Source: Streptomyces sp. MA5143a (lineage in GTDB: Bacteria; Actinomycetota; Actinomycetes; Streptomycetales; Streptomycetaceae). Taken from it: 64,000 nt of DNA. Under the pieces are notes generated by a model that was not told where the DNA came from, did no database searches, and was given only the letters and a program-made list of their open reading frames with translations. Positions 37,684-46,026 of this stretch are shown here, piece by piece (position 1 is the stretch's first letter; each line of letters starts with the position of its first letter). The position numbers were made by a program, and so were the translations under genes. The stretch spans positions 62,001-126,000 of the forward strand of contig NZ_OLMK01000034.1 of assembly GCF_900290235.1 (NCBI RefSeq), read 5' to 3'.

Positions 37684-38043
37684 TCAGTCGTGGGGCGCCT
37701 GTCCGCTGACGCGGTGGTCGGCGTGGCTGAGCGCCTCGACGACCAGGCGCCGCAGATGTCCGTCGCTGAGGCTGTAGTGGATGTGGCGCCCCTCGCGGCG
37801 GGTCTGCACGAGCCCCGCGAGCCTCAGCTTCGCGAGGTGCTGGCTGACCGCGGTCCGGGACGCGTCGCAGCGTTCGGCCAGGGATCCGACGTCGGACTCG
37901 CCCTGCGCGAGGAGCCACAGCAGATGCAGCCGGGTGACGTCGGAGAGCATCGCGAACACCCCGGTCGCCTCGGTGAGCCGCGCGCTGTCGGGAGCGCGCA
38001 GATGCGCACCAGGTGCAGGTGACACGGCGTGGCGTTCTGGCAT
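37684..38043 (-). CDS. ArsR/SmtB-family metal-sensing repressor (CzrA/NmtR-like)
   Basis: 119 residues with a winged helix (DVTRLHLLWLLAQGESDVGS, SRTAVSQHLAKLRLAGLV). The final helix carries SDGHLRRLVVEALSHADH: D-x-H, ten residues, H-x2-H. This is exactly the spacing of the alpha5 Zn/Co/Ni site of CzrA and SmtB relatives. It is thus a metal sensor rather than an arsenic sensor. The gene is divergent from an MFS exporter with a His-rich tail, and a 9-base inverted repeat lies between. It should release DNA when metal rises, de-repressing the exporter. Confidence 0.92.
   Translation of the reverse strand: MPERHAVSPAPGAHLRAPDSARLTEATGVFAMLSDVTRLHLLWLLAQGESDVGSLAERCDASRTAVSQHLAKLRLAGLVQTRREGRHIHYSLSDGHLRRLVVEALSHADHRVSGQAPHD
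37996..38009. promoter_or_regulatory. Second copy of the metal-repressor operator core
   Basis: GCGCAGATGCGCAC inside the start of the ArsR/SmtB gene is identical over 14 bases to the core of the intergenic operator at 38129-38142. It may be an autoregulatory site. Confidence 0.45.
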
Positions 38044-38081
38044 GAGGCCAGCCTAGGGCCATCGGCCGGGCAGTGGGCCGA

Positions 38082-38108
38082 TCGAGACGGTCGAGACGGT
38101 CGAGACGG
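38082..38108. repeat. Three tandem copies of a 9-bp unit
   Basis: TCGAGACGG is repeated three times without change between the ArsR/SmtB gene and the operator palindrome. Confidence 0.85.
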
Positions 38109-38123
38109 CGACTCCAGGACCAT

Positions 38124-38145
38124 CATGTGCGCAGATGCGCACATG
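38124..38145. promoter_or_regulatory. ArsR/SmtB operator, 9-bp inverted repeat
   Basis: CATGTGCGC and GCGCACATG are perfect arms around AGAT, midway between the divergent repressor and exporter genes. It is the natural binding site of the metal-sensing repressor. Confidence 0.75.
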
Positions 38146-38224
38146 AGGGCTACACTCGGAGGACATCGCGCGCGGTCGCTTCGACCCGTCGCGCCGAGCC
38201 TTCGTGCACAGGGGAGCCGCCCGT

Positions 38225-39541
38225 ATGCTCGCCGTCCTGCGTCACCGCACCTATCGGCATCTGTTCGCCGCCCAGGTCATCGCACTGGTGGGTACGGGTC
38301 TCGCGACCGTCGCCCTGGGGCTGCTGGCGTACGACCTGGCGGGCTCCGCCGCCGGGTCCGTGCTGGGCACCGCACTGGCGATCAAGATGGTGGCGTACGT
38401 GGCGGTCGCCCCGGCCGTCGGCGCGATCGCGGACCGGCTGCCGCGCCGGGCGCTCATGGTGACGGCGGATCTGGTGCGCGCCGGGGTCGCGGTGTTCCTG
38501 CCGTTCGTGGACTCGGTGTGGCAGGTGTACGTCCTGGTGTTCCTCCTCCAGTCGGCGTCCGCGGTGTTCACGCCGACGTTCCAGGCCGTGATCCCCGATG
38601 TGCTGCCCGAGGAGCGCGCCTACACCCGGGCGCTGTCGATGTCCCGTCTCGCCTACGACCTGGAGAGCCTCTTCTCCCCCGCCCTCGCGGCGGCCCTGTT
38701 GTCCGTCATCACCTACAACTGGCTGTTCACCGGTACCGTTCTCGGCTTCCTCGCATCGGCCGCGCTGGTCGTCTCGGCCGTGCTGCCCGAACGCGCGGCC
38801 TGTCCCCGGCCGGGGGGCGGCCGCCGCTCGGGCATCCGCGGGTTCCTCACCGTTCCCCGGCTCCGGGCGCTGCTCGCGCTGGACCTGGCGGTCGCCGCGG
38901 CCGGTGCGATGGTCACCGTCAACTCCGTGGTGTACGTCCGTGATGTGCTGGGCCTGTCCGAGGGCGCCGTACCGCTGGCGCTCGGCGCGTACGGGGCCGG
39001 GTCGATGGTGGTGGCGCTGGGGCTGCCGCGGCTGCTGGACCGGGTGCCCGACCGCGCGGTGATGCTGCCGGCCGCGCTGCTGCTGACGGTCGTCTTCGCC
39101 GGGCTGGGCGCCGTCACCGCGGCGCCGGGCGGCGCGTGGCGGGTGCCCGCGCTGCTCGGCGTGTGGGCCGCGTTCGGCGCGGCGTGCTCGGCGGTGCTCA
39201 CGCCGACCGGGCGGCTGATCCGGCGGTCCGTGCCGGCCGGGGAGCGCACGGCCGCGTTCGCCGCCCAGTTCTCCCTCTCGCACGGCTGCTGGCTGCTGAC
39301 CTACCCGCTGGCCGGCTGGCTCGGCGCGACGGCCGGACTCGACTGGACGACGCTCGCCCTGGGGTCGATCGCGCTGGGCGCGGCGCTGCTGGCCCTACGG
39401 CTCTGGCCGGCGCCGCCCGCGACCCATGTGCACTCCGACCTGCCCCTCGGCCACCCGCATCTGGCGAACGCGCTACGGGTGCCGACGGGCTGGCGCCACA
39501 GCCACGGACGACTCACGGACGGACTCCACGCCGGCCTGTGA
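38225..39541 (+). CDS. MFS metal exporter with His-rich C-terminus (NreB/NrsD-like)
   Basis: 438 residues from an ATG with GGGGAG eight bases upstream. About twelve membrane helices follow the major-facilitator pattern (LVGTGLATVALGLLAYDLAG; AIADRLPRRALMV loop). The last 35 residues hold seven histidines (HVHSDLPLGHPH, RHSHG, LHAG). Such tails occur in nickel exporters of the NreB and NrsD type. With the adjacent metal-sensing repressor and a nickel importer next along, export of nickel or cobalt is the best reading. The protein sits in the cytoplasmic membrane. Confidence 0.85.
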   Translation: MLAVLRHRTYRHLFAAQVIALVGTGLATVALGLLAYDLAGSAAGSVLGTALAIKMVAYVAVAPAVGAIADRLPRRALMVTADLVRAGVAVFLPFVDSVWQVYVLVFLLQSASAVFTPTFQAVIPDVLPEERAYTRALSMSRLAYDLESLFSPALAAALLSVITYNWLFTGTVLGFLASAALVVSAVLPERAACPRPGGGRRSGIRGFLTVPRLRALLALDLAVAAAGAMVTVNSVVYVRDVLGLSEGAVPLALGAYGAGSMVVALGLPRLLDRVPDRAVMLPAALLLTVVFAGLGAVTAAPGGAWRVPALLGVWAAFGAACSAVLTPTGRLIRRSVPAGERTAAFAAQFSLSHGCWLLTYPLAGWLGATAGLDWTTLALGSIALGAALLALRLWPAPPATHVHSDLPLGHPHLANALRVPTGWRHSHGRLTDGLHAGL

Positions 39542-39593
39542 CGACACCGGTACAGACGGCTCCCCTGGTGACTCACTGGCGCAACTGACTCGG

Positions 39594-39617
39594 TGGCGCA
39601 CTGGCGCACTGGCGCAC
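39594..39617. repeat. Three tandem copies of an 8-bp unit
   Basis: TGGCGCAC occurs three times in a row between the convergent exporter and nickel-importer genes. It may reflect replication slippage in a gene-free gap. Confidence 0.8.
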
Positions 39618-39626
39618 TACGGGAGT

Positions 39627-40751
39627 TCAGCCCGTCGTCCACTTCTCCTCGATCCGGGCGAGGCGCCACACCAGCAGGGCGATCACCCAGGTCGCGAGGA
39701 AGAGGGCGACGACGACATAGCCGACGGTATTGAGGTCGACGCCGGCGACCCGGTCCCAGAACGGGCCGTGCAGGTGGGCCTTCTCGGCGATCAGGCCGAG
39801 GAGTTCGACCGTGCCGATGATGAGGGCGACGGCGACCGAGAGGCCGGTGACGGTGAGGTTGTAGTAGACCTTGCGGACCGGCTGGGAGAACGCCCAGCCG
39901 TAGGCGAAGTTCATGAACGAGCCGTCGATCGTGTCGAGCAGTGACATGCCGGCCGCGAACAGGACGGGCAGGCACAGGATCGCGTACCAGGGCAGTCCCG
40001 AGGCCGCGCCCGATCCCGCCAGCACCAGCAGTGCGACCTCCGTGGCCGTGTCGAAGCCGAGGCCGAAGAGCAGTCCGAGCGGATACATCTGCCACGGCTC
40101 GGTGATGGACCGCATCAGCCGGCCGAGGAGCCGGTTCATGAAACCCCGTTTGTTCAACTGCTCCTCCAGCGCGGCCTCGTCGTAGGAGCCCGTCCGCATG
40201 GCGCGGAACACCTTCCAGATGCCCGCCGTGATCACCAGGTTGACGATCGCGATGGCGTACAGGAACGTCCCGGAGACGGTGGTGCCGATCCAGCCTGCGA
40301 CGGCGTGCAGTCCGGAGTCCTCGTTCCGGGTCGGCCTGGCGAGCGCCTTGACGCCGAGGGAGAGCAGGAAGGTGAGGGCGAAGACGACCGATGAGTGGCC
40401 GAGGGAGAACCAGAAGCCGACCGACAGCGGCCGTCGCCCCTCGCTCATCAGCTTGCGGGTGGTGTTGTCGATGGCCGCGATGTGGTCGGCGTCGAAGGCG
40501 TGCCGCATACCGAGGGTGTAGGCGGTGACGCCCATGCCGATGCCGAAGGTCCTGCTGCCGACGCTGTAGTGCTCGGGGGCGACGATCACGACCAGGGTGA
40601 ACCAGCCGATGAGGTGCAGCGCCAGGATGAACGCGGCCATCGTGCCGAGGCTCGCCCACTCCTCTCGGGTCATGGAGGCGCGGATCCGACGCCAGGAGAA
40701 GCCGCCCTCCCGGGCGGGGGCCGGGCGGGCGGTGTCGGGAACGGTGGCCAT
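39627..40751 (-). CDS. NicT-family nickel/cobalt importer (HoxN/NixA type)
   Basis: 374 residues starting MATVPDTARP; GAAGG is ten bases upstream. Eight membrane helices are likely. The family signature RHAFDADHIAAIDN (HX4DH) lies near residue 85 in helix II, and LGFDTATEVALL marks helix V. It brings Ni2+ or Co2+ across the membrane, driven by the membrane potential. A Nur-like palindrome 64 bases upstream predicts repression by nickel. With the exporter next door, uptake and efflux are controlled in opposite ways in one locus. Confidence 0.95.
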   Translation of the reverse strand: MATVPDTARPAPAREGGFSWRRIRASMTREEWASLGTMAAFILALHLIGWFTLVVIVAPEHYSVGSRTFGIGMGVTAYTLGMRHAFDADHIAAIDNTTRKLMSEGRRPLSVGFWFSLGHSSVVFALTFLLSLGVKALARPTRNEDSGLHAVAGWIGTTVSGTFLYAIAIVNLVITAGIWKVFRAMRTGSYDEAALEEQLNKRGFMNRLLGRLMRSITEPWQMYPLGLLFGLGFDTATEVALLVLAGSGAASGLPWYAILCLPVLFAAGMSLLDTIDGSFMNFAYGWAFSQPVRKVYYNLTVTGLSVAVALIIGTVELLGLIAEKAHLHGPFWDRVAGVDLNTVGYVVVALFLATWVIALLVWRLARIEEKWTTG

Positions 40752-40814
40752 GGAGCGTGCGCCTTCTGTCGTCGAGCGGTCGGCCCCCTCAGCCTTGTGC
40801 CCGGCGATCAGTAG

Positions 40815-40831
40815 CTGCAAGTAGGTCGCAG
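40815..40831. promoter_or_regulatory. Nur-type nickel box upstream of the NicT gene
   Basis: CTGCAAGTAGGTCGCAG fits the Streptomyces Nur site TTGCAA-N5-TTGCAA at 9 of 12 defined bases, 64 bases upstream of the importer start. Nur would repress uptake when nickel is plentiful. Confidence 0.6.
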
Positions 40832-40885
40832 TAAAGCCCGTGCCACGTTTCGGTCAGGTCGCGGCACGGCCTGCGGTCGCCGGGG

Positions 40886-41623
40886 TCAGGCGGAGCCTTC
40901 TCGGCGGCTTCGCCACCACCACAGGCCGCCGCCCAGGACGAGGACGGCCGCGCCGATGCCGAGGGGGACGGCCAGGGGGAGGCCGTCGTCGTCGGTGTCG
41001 TCCGCCGCGGGCTTCGCCGACGGATCCGGGGACTTGTCGGCGCTGGGCTCCTCCGAAGGGGCCGCCGTCGAGGGCTCCTCCGAAGGGCTGGGGGTGGGGC
41101 TGACGAGCTTCGCGCCGGGCGCGGCGGGCTTCAGGTCCAGACGGGGCGCCGGGTGACCGTGGCCGTGTCCGTCACCGCCGGAGTCGTCCAGTTCGATCCA
41201 GCGGTCCACCTTGCCGTCGCTGTAGGACTGAAGGGTCTTGAACACGAGCGACGTGACGTCGGGCAACTGCCGTACGGTGACCTCGTACTCGGCGTCCTCC
41301 CCCACCGCGAGCTTCGGTCCGGAGACGGTGTAGCCCCGGTCGGTGGCGGCGAACTTCCAGCCCTTGGGGCCCTCTTCGTACGTGACGTCGGCGGGGGCGA
41401 TGCCCTTCGGCAGGATCACCTCCAGCTTCGTGATGCCGGCCGAGGCGGACTCCGACTCGGCGGAGAAGGTCAGCTCGACGTTCTGGTCGAGGGCGCGGGC
41501 GCCCTCCGCCTCGACCTCCGTATGGGCCGCGGCCGGTGCCGCGGTGGCGACGGCGACCGCGAGCGCGGTCGCGGTGAGGACGCCGAGACGGCGCGTGCTG
41601 CGTGCCAGGGTCGGGCGGTGCAC
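40886..41623 (-). CDS. YcnI-like copper-associated surface protein (DUF1775)
   Basis: 245 residues from a GTG with AAGGGAG six bases upstream. A signal peptide ends at APAAA, so the mature protein would begin with His34 (HTEVEAEGARALDQN), the copper-binding N-terminal His of YcnI. The DUF1775 domain spans to about 165 (LEVILPKGIAPADVTYEEGP). A His-rich stretch (DGHGHGHP) and a Pro/Ser/Glu linker follow, and then a single C-terminal membrane span with basic stop (WWWRSRREGSA). It is an externally facing membrane anchor for copper handling. It is normally linked to ycnJ/copC genes, but is alone here among nickel and cobalt genes. Confidence 0.9.
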   Translation of the reverse strand: MHRPTLARSTRRLGVLTATALAVAVATAAPAAAHTEVEAEGARALDQNVELTFSAESESASAGITKLEVILPKGIAPADVTYEEGPKGWKFAATDRGYTVSGPKLAVGEDAEYEVTVRQLPDVTSLVFKTLQSYSDGKVDRWIELDDSGGDGHGHGHPAPRLDLKPAAPGAKLVSPTPSPSEEPSTAAPSEEPSADKSPDPSAKPAADDTDDDGLPLAVPLGIGAAVLVLGGGLWWWRSRREGSA

Positions 41624-41871
41624 AGCTGACTCCCTTGTGCCGAAGGTGTGAAGCCTGCATTCAAGCGCAGGGCTTACGGACCGGCAAAGGGCGGCCCCCG
41701 GCACCGGGACGGTCGCGGCACCGGCAAATCCGTCGTACGGGGCAGGGGTGTTGTGCCTCCCGGGGTGTGCGCCGCGTGGGACTGCTGGGGTGTGCGCCGG
41801 GGTGTGTGCTGTTCACCACCGTCCTCACGCCCCCGTCTGCGCTTGTCAGCGCCCTTGTCCGGGCACTACTG

Positions 41872-42035
41872 TCACCACGCCTTGGTGAACGGGAAATCCG
41901 GTGTGATGCCGGTGCGGCCCTCGCCACTGTGATCGGGAAGTCCGGCTCCAGTCCTCGCGGACAGCCACTGGGTCCTTGTGACCCGGGAAGGCGGAGCACG
42001 GGCGGTGGTACCCGTCAGCCAGGAGACCGGCCAAG
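41872..42035 (+). ncRNA. Cobalamin (B12) riboswitch
   Basis: Conserved elements appear in order: GGTGAACGGGAAATCCGGTGTGA near 41884 (written as one element, first 20 bases diagnostic), AGCCACTGGGT at about 41963, and the 3' box AGCCAGGAGACCGGCC at 42017-42032. The order and spacing fit RF00174-type riboswitches. It ends 45 bases before cbiM and should shut the cobalt importer when B12 is sufficient. Confidence 0.9.
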
Positions 42036-42079
42036 GCACGTCAACCATCCACGAGGTGCTGGAGAGGGTCTGCTGAGCC

Positions 42080-42778
42080 ATGCACATAGCCGAGGGTTTC
42101 CTTCCTCCGGCGCACGCGATCGCCTGGGGTGTCGCGTCCGCGCCGTTCGTCGTCCACGGAGTACGGTCACTCACCCGTGAGGTCAGGGAGCACCCGGAGA
42201 GCACGCTGCTGCTCGGTGCCTCGGGGGCCTTCACCTTCGTCCTGTCCGCGCTGAAGCTGCCCTCCGTCACCGGCAGTTGCTCCCATCCCACCGGCACCGG
42301 ACTGGGCGCCATCCTGTTCCGGCCGCCGATCATGGCGGTGCTGGGCACCATCACCCTGCTCTTCCAGGCCCTGTTGCTCGCCCACGGCGGCCTGACCACG
42401 CTCGGCGCGAACGTCTTCTCCATGGCGATCGTCGGCCCCTGGGTCGGATACGCCGTCTACAAGGTGCTGCGGCGCTACGACGTGCCGTTGATGGTCGCGG
42501 TGTTCTTCGGCGCGTTCTTCGCCGACCTGTCCACCTACTGCGTCACCAGCGTCCAGCTCGCGCTCGCGTTCCCCGACCCGAGCAGCGGGTTCCTGGGCGC
42601 GCTCGGCAAGTTCGGTTCCATCTTCGCCGTCACCCAGCTCCCCCTCGCGGTGAGCGAGGGCCTGCTCACGGTGCTCGTGATGCGGCTCCTGACGCAGTCG
42701 AGCAAGGGCGAGCTGACGCGGCTCGGGGTGCTCGTGGCGGGCAAGCGGGACACGACGACCGAGGCGGTGGCGCGATGA
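42080..42778 (+). CDS. cbiM: Cobalt ECF transporter substrate-binding subunit CbiM
   Basis: 232 residues. The N-terminus MHIAEGFLPPAHAIAWG is the CbiM signature, with Met1 and His2 forming part of the Co2+ site. About seven membrane helices follow. It is the first gene of cbiMNQO, directly after a B12 riboswitch, which fits cobalt uptake for corrin synthesis rather than nickel. No strong ribosome site shows in the last ten bases, but GAGAGG is near. The stop overlaps the cbiN start (ATGA). Confidence 0.97.
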   Translation: MHIAEGFLPPAHAIAWGVASAPFVVHGVRSLTREVREHPESTLLLGASGAFTFVLSALKLPSVTGSCSHPTGTGLGAILFRPPIMAVLGTITLLFQALLLAHGGLTTLGANVFSMAIVGPWVGYAVYKVLRRYDVPLMVAVFFGAFFADLSTYCVTSVQLALAFPDPSSGFLGALGKFGSIFAVTQLPLAVSEGLLTVLVMRLLTQSSKGELTRLGVLVAGKRDTTTEAVAR

Positions 42779-43134
42779 GCCGGAACACGAAGATCAACCT
42801 CCTGCTGCTGGTGGTCGTGGCCGCGCTCGCGGTGCTGCCGCTGGCCCTCGGCCTCGGCGACCACAAGAAGGAACCGTTCACGGGGTCGGACGGGGAGGCC
42901 GAGAGCGCGATCACCGAGATCGAGCCGGACTACAAGCCGTGGTTCTCCCCCCTGTACCAGCCGCCCTCCGGTGAGATCGAGTCCGCGCTGTTCTCCCTCC
43001 AGGCCGCCCTCGGCGCGGGCGTCCTCGCCTACTACTTCGGCCTGCACCGGGGCCGCCGCCAGGGTGAGGCGCGGTCGCTGGCACAGCAGGGGACCGCGAA
43101 GACGCCGGCCGGGTCCGGCGCCGAAGAGGTCTGA
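42775..43134 (+). CDS. cbiN: Cobalt ECF transporter small subunit CbiN
   Basis: 119 residues with two membrane helices (about 7-26 and 75-93) and the conserved loop between them, ending in EPDYKPWFSPLYQPPSGEIESALF. This loop inserts into CbiM to help load Co2+. The gene overlaps cbiM by four bases and is six bases from cbiQ. The C-terminal tail after the second helix is longer than usual and disordered. Confidence 0.96.
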   Translation: MSRNTKINLLLLVVVAALAVLPLALGLGDHKKEPFTGSDGEAESAITEIEPDYKPWFSPLYQPPSGEIESALFSLQAALGAGVLAYYFGLHRGRRQGEARSLAQQGTAKTPAGSGAEEV

Positions 43135-43140
43135 CGCCAC

Positions 43141-43890
43141 GTGCTGCCGATCGACGAGGCGGCGCACAGCAGTCGCTGGCGCCGCCGCCACCCCGTGGAC
43201 AAGGCCGTGCTCGGGCTCGGCCTCACCGTGCTCGCGATCTCGCTGCCGCCCTGGCCCGGCGCGGCCCTGGTCCTGCTGACGTCGCTGGTCGTGCTGCTGG
43301 GACCGGCAGGCGTGCCGCGCCGCCGACTGTGGCGCGCCTACCGGGTGCCGCTCGGGTTCTGTGTGACCGGGGCGCTGCCGCTGCTCGTCCAGGTCGGCGG
43401 GCCCGACGGTTTCGTGACCCTCGCCGAGGGCGGTCCGGTCCGTGCGGCGGAGCTGCTGCTGCGAACCTCCGCCGCCTCCCTGGGCGTCCTGCTGTTCGCC
43501 TTCACCACCCCCATGTCCGATCTGCTGCCCCGGCTGGTGCGGGCCGGCGTGCCCGCGCCGGTGGTGGACGTCGCCCTGGTGACGTACCGCATGAGCTTCC
43601 TGCTCCTGGACTCCGTACGCCGGATCCGCGACGCGCAGGCGGCCCGGCTCGGGCACACCACGCGGGCCGCCACCTGGCGGTCCCTCGCCGGGCTCGGCGC
43701 GACGGCGTTCGTGCGGGCCTTCGACCGGGCGGCGCGGCTCCAGACGGGTCTCGCCGGGCGGGGCTACGACGGGACCCTGCGTGTCCTGGTGCCCGAGGCG
43801 CGGGTCTCCGTCCGCTTCACCACGGTCAGTGTGGTCCTCCTCGCGGCCGTGGCCGCTCTCACCTTCGTCCTGGAAAGGCCGCTGACATGA
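43141..43890 (+). CDS. cbiQ: Cobalt ECF transporter transmembrane coupling subunit CbiQ
   Basis: 249 residues from GTG. Several membrane helices lie in the first 120 residues. The EcfT coupling helices contain the Ala-Arg motif region RIRDAQAARLGHTTR and a second RLQTGLAGRGYDG. These contact the ATPase CbiO and transmit movement to CbiM/CbiN. It overlaps cbiO by four bases (ATGA). Confidence 0.95.
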   Translation: MLPIDEAAHSSRWRRRHPVDKAVLGLGLTVLAISLPPWPGAALVLLTSLVVLLGPAGVPRRRLWRAYRVPLGFCVTGALPLLVQVGGPDGFVTLAEGGPVRAAELLLRTSAASLGVLLFAFTTPMSDLLPRLVRAGVPAPVVDVALVTYRMSFLLLDSVRRIRDAQAARLGHTTRAATWRSLAGLGATAFVRAFDRAARLQTGLAGRGYDGTLRVLVPEARVSVRFTTVSVVLLAAVAALTFVLERPLT

Positions 43891-44744
43891 GCGAGCCCGT
43901 GCTGGTCGCCCTGCGGGGCGTGTCCTTCGCGTACGAGGACGGCCCGGCCGTGCTCAGCGATCTCGACTTCGAGGTGCGGGAGGGCCGCGCGCTCGCCCTG
44001 CTGGGCCGCAACGGCAGCGGCAAGACGACACTGATGCGGCTCCTCAGCGGCGGACTGCGGCCCCGCTCGGGCGAGTTGTCGGTCGAGGGGCGGCCGGTGT
44101 CGTACGACCGCAAGGGCCTGACCGGGCTGCGGACGACCGTCCAGCTGGTGGTGCAGGACCCCGACGACCAGCTGTTCGCGGCGTCGGTCGCCCAGGACGT
44201 GTCGTTCGGGCCGCTGAACCTCGGACTGCCCGACGACCAGGTGCGGATACGGGTGGACGAGGCACTCGCCGCGCTCGGTGTCTCCGCCCTGGCGGACCGG
44301 CCCACCCATCTGCTCTCCTACGGCCAGCGCAAGCGGACCGCGATCGCCGGAGCCGTGGCGATGCGCCCCCGGGTGCTGATCCTCGACGAGCCGACAGCGG
44401 GCCTCGACCCCGACGGCCAGGAACGGCTGCTCGCCACCCTGGACGGGCTCCGCCGGTCCGGCACGACCGTGGTGATGGCCACCCATGACGTCGATCTGGC
44501 GCTGCGGTGGGCCGACGACGCGGCGCTGCTCACCCCGGCCGGCGCGCGGACGGGCCCGGTGGCCGCGATGCTGGCCCGCACGGACCTCCTCGAACAGGCG
44601 GGGCTGCGCCTCCCCTGGGGCATCGCGGTCACCCGGCTCCTGCGCGAGCAGGGCCTGTTGCAGGACGACGCGCCCGGCCCGCGCACCCCCGACGAGCTGG
44701 CCGCGCTGGCGGGTGCCGCTCCCCCGGTGCCGGCCGACGGCTGA
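43887..44744 (+). CDS. cbiO: Cobalt ECF transporter ATPase CbiO
   Basis: 285 residues. An ABC ATPase with Walker A GRNGSGKTT, Q-loop VVQDPDDQLFAASVAQDV (the DQLF pattern is typical of EcfA/CbiO), signature LLSYGQRKR and Walker B RVLILDEPTAGLD. The signature reads LSYGQ where most ABC proteins have LSGGQ; LSxGQ variants are usual in CbiO. A terminator hairpin follows the stop directly. ATP hydrolysis drives cobalt uptake through CbiMNQ. Confidence 0.96.
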   Translation: MSEPVLVALRGVSFAYEDGPAVLSDLDFEVREGRALALLGRNGSGKTTLMRLLSGGLRPRSGELSVEGRPVSYDRKGLTGLRTTVQLVVQDPDDQLFAASVAQDVSFGPLNLGLPDDQVRIRVDEALAALGVSALADRPTHLLSYGQRKRTAIAGAVAMRPRVLILDEPTAGLDPDGQERLLATLDGLRRSGTTVVMATHDVDLALRWADDAALLTPAGARTGPVAAMLARTDLLEQAGLRLPWGIAVTRLLREQGLLQDDAPGPRTPDELAALAGAAPPVPADG

Positions 44745-44764
44745 CCCCGGCCGTACAGCCGGGG
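44745..44764. terminator. Bidirectional terminator between cbiO and the sugar-lactonase gene
   Basis: CCCCGGC and GCCGGGG form a 7-base-pair stem with a 6-base loop immediately past the cbiO stop and 22 bases past the end of the convergent operon. Confidence 0.75.
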
Positions 44765-44785
44765 CGGGCGCTTCGGCGGCGTGGG

Positions 44786-45718
44786 TCAGATCCGCAGGCC
44801 GTAGGTGCGGACGGCGCAGCCCGCGAAGACGTCGCGGTGTTCGGCCGGACTGAGCCCGGACACCAATGTCTCGGCCGTGTCCAGGACTTGGCGGTAGTCG
44901 GAGGCGAGCCGGCAGACGGGCCAGTCGGAGCCGAACATCAGCCGGTCGGGGCCGAACGCGTCCAGGACGGTGTCCGCGTACGGCTGGAGATCCGTGACCC
45001 GCCAGGTGTCCCAGTCGGCCTCCGTGACCAGACCGGACAGCTTGCAGACGGTGTTCGGCAGGGCGGCCAGCCGCCGTATCTCCCCTGCCCATGGCTCCAG
45101 TTCACCGGAGGCGACGGGCGGTTTGGCCAGGTGGTCGAGGACGAAGGTGAGCCGGGGCAGGCGCCGGGCGGCCTCCACGGCGGCCGGGAGCTGGTGGGGC
45201 TTCACCAGCAGGTCGTAGACGAGACCCGCGTCGGCGACGGCGGCCATGCCGCGCAGTACGTCGGGGCGCGTCAGCCAGCGGGGGTCCGGTTCGCCCTGCA
45301 CCTGGTGGCGGATGCCCACCAGGTGCTCACCGCCCGGCCCTTCGCGCAGCCCGGCGAGGGTGTCGGCGACCTCGGGCGAGGTGAGGTCGGTCCAGCCGAC
45401 GACCCCGGCGACCAGGTCGCTGCCGGCGGCCAGGGCGAGGAACTCGGGGGTCTCCTCGGCCACCGTGACCGTCTGCACCAGCACGGTGGCGGCGACTCCG
45501 GCGGCACGTGCCTCCGGTTCCAGGTCCACGAGGGAGAAGTCACGGCGCAGCGGGGCGAGTTCGGGACCGGTGATCCAGTCCTGGTCGCGGACGGAGAGGT
45601 CCCAGACATGGTGGTGGGCGTCGACGACCCCGACGCCCCCTTCCGTGCCCCCGCCCGCGACACCCGTGACGGTGGCGCCGGCGGACGCGGGCGGACCGCC
45701 GGTGTCCGTCCCGCTCAC
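44786..45718 (-). CDS. Amidohydrolase-family sugar lactonase (L-fucono-1,5-lactonase-like)
   Basis: 310 residues from a GTG that overlaps the mutarotase stop (GTGA). The TIM-barrel amidohydrolase-2 fold shows VVDAHHHVWDLS (metal ligands near residue 35), FVLDHLAKPPV near 180 and FGSDWPVCRLA near 255. These are typical of L-fuconolactonase and L-rhamnonolactonase. It would open the lactone formed by the sugar dehydrogenase to give the aldonate for the dehydratase. Last gene of the catabolic operon; the first 25 residues are a Gly/Ala-rich extension. Confidence 0.9.
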   Translation of the reverse strand: MSGTDTGGPPASAGATVTGVAGGGTEGGVGVVDAHHHVWDLSVRDQDWITGPELAPLRRDFSLVDLEPEARAAGVAATVLVQTVTVAEETPEFLALAAGSDLVAGVVGWTDLTSPEVADTLAGLREGPGGEHLVGIRHQVQGEPDPRWLTRPDVLRGMAAVADAGLVYDLLVKPHQLPAAVEAARRLPRLTFVLDHLAKPPVASGELEPWAGEIRRLAALPNTVCKLSGLVTEADWDTWRVTDLQPYADTVLDAFGPDRLMFGSDWPVCRLASDYRQVLDTAETLVSGLSPAEHRDVFAGCAVRTYGLRI

Positions 45719-46026
45719 AGTTCCCACACCACGGGCAGTGAGGCGTCGGAGCCGTCCGCGGAGTAGTCGTGGACGACGTCCAGGATCTCGGCCATGCGGG
45801 CCTGCCAGGCGATGTTGACGGGCAGTCTCTCCAGCTCCGCGATCATCGCCGGGTAGTCCTCGACCTCCAGGACGTGGAAGAGGTCGGTGCCGCTGCGCCA
45901 GATCGTCCATGCGCTGACCCCGGCGGCGCGGATCGCGGCGGTCAGTTCCTCGGGCACCTCGCGGTGCGCCGACTCGTACTCGGTGACGCGGTCCGCGCGG
46001 ACCTTGGTGTGCAGGGCGACCCTCAC
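45715..46026 (-). CDS. L-rhamnose/L-fucose mutarotase (RhaM-like)
   Basis: 103 residues, the normal length. The dimeric alpha/beta fold family motifs are VALHTKVRADRVTEYESAH near the start (His6), WTIWRSGTDLFHVLEVEDY and a C-terminal PVVWEL. It interconverts anomers of a 6-deoxyhexose so that the dehydrogenase receives the right form. The GTG start overlaps the upstream reductase stop (GTGA), with GAAGGAG six bases before it. Confidence 0.93.
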   Translation of the reverse strand: MRVALHTKVRADRVTEYESAHREVPEELTAAIRAAGVSAWTIWRSGTDLFHVLEVEDYPAMIAELERLPVNIAWQARMAEILDVVHDYSADGSDASLPVVWEL

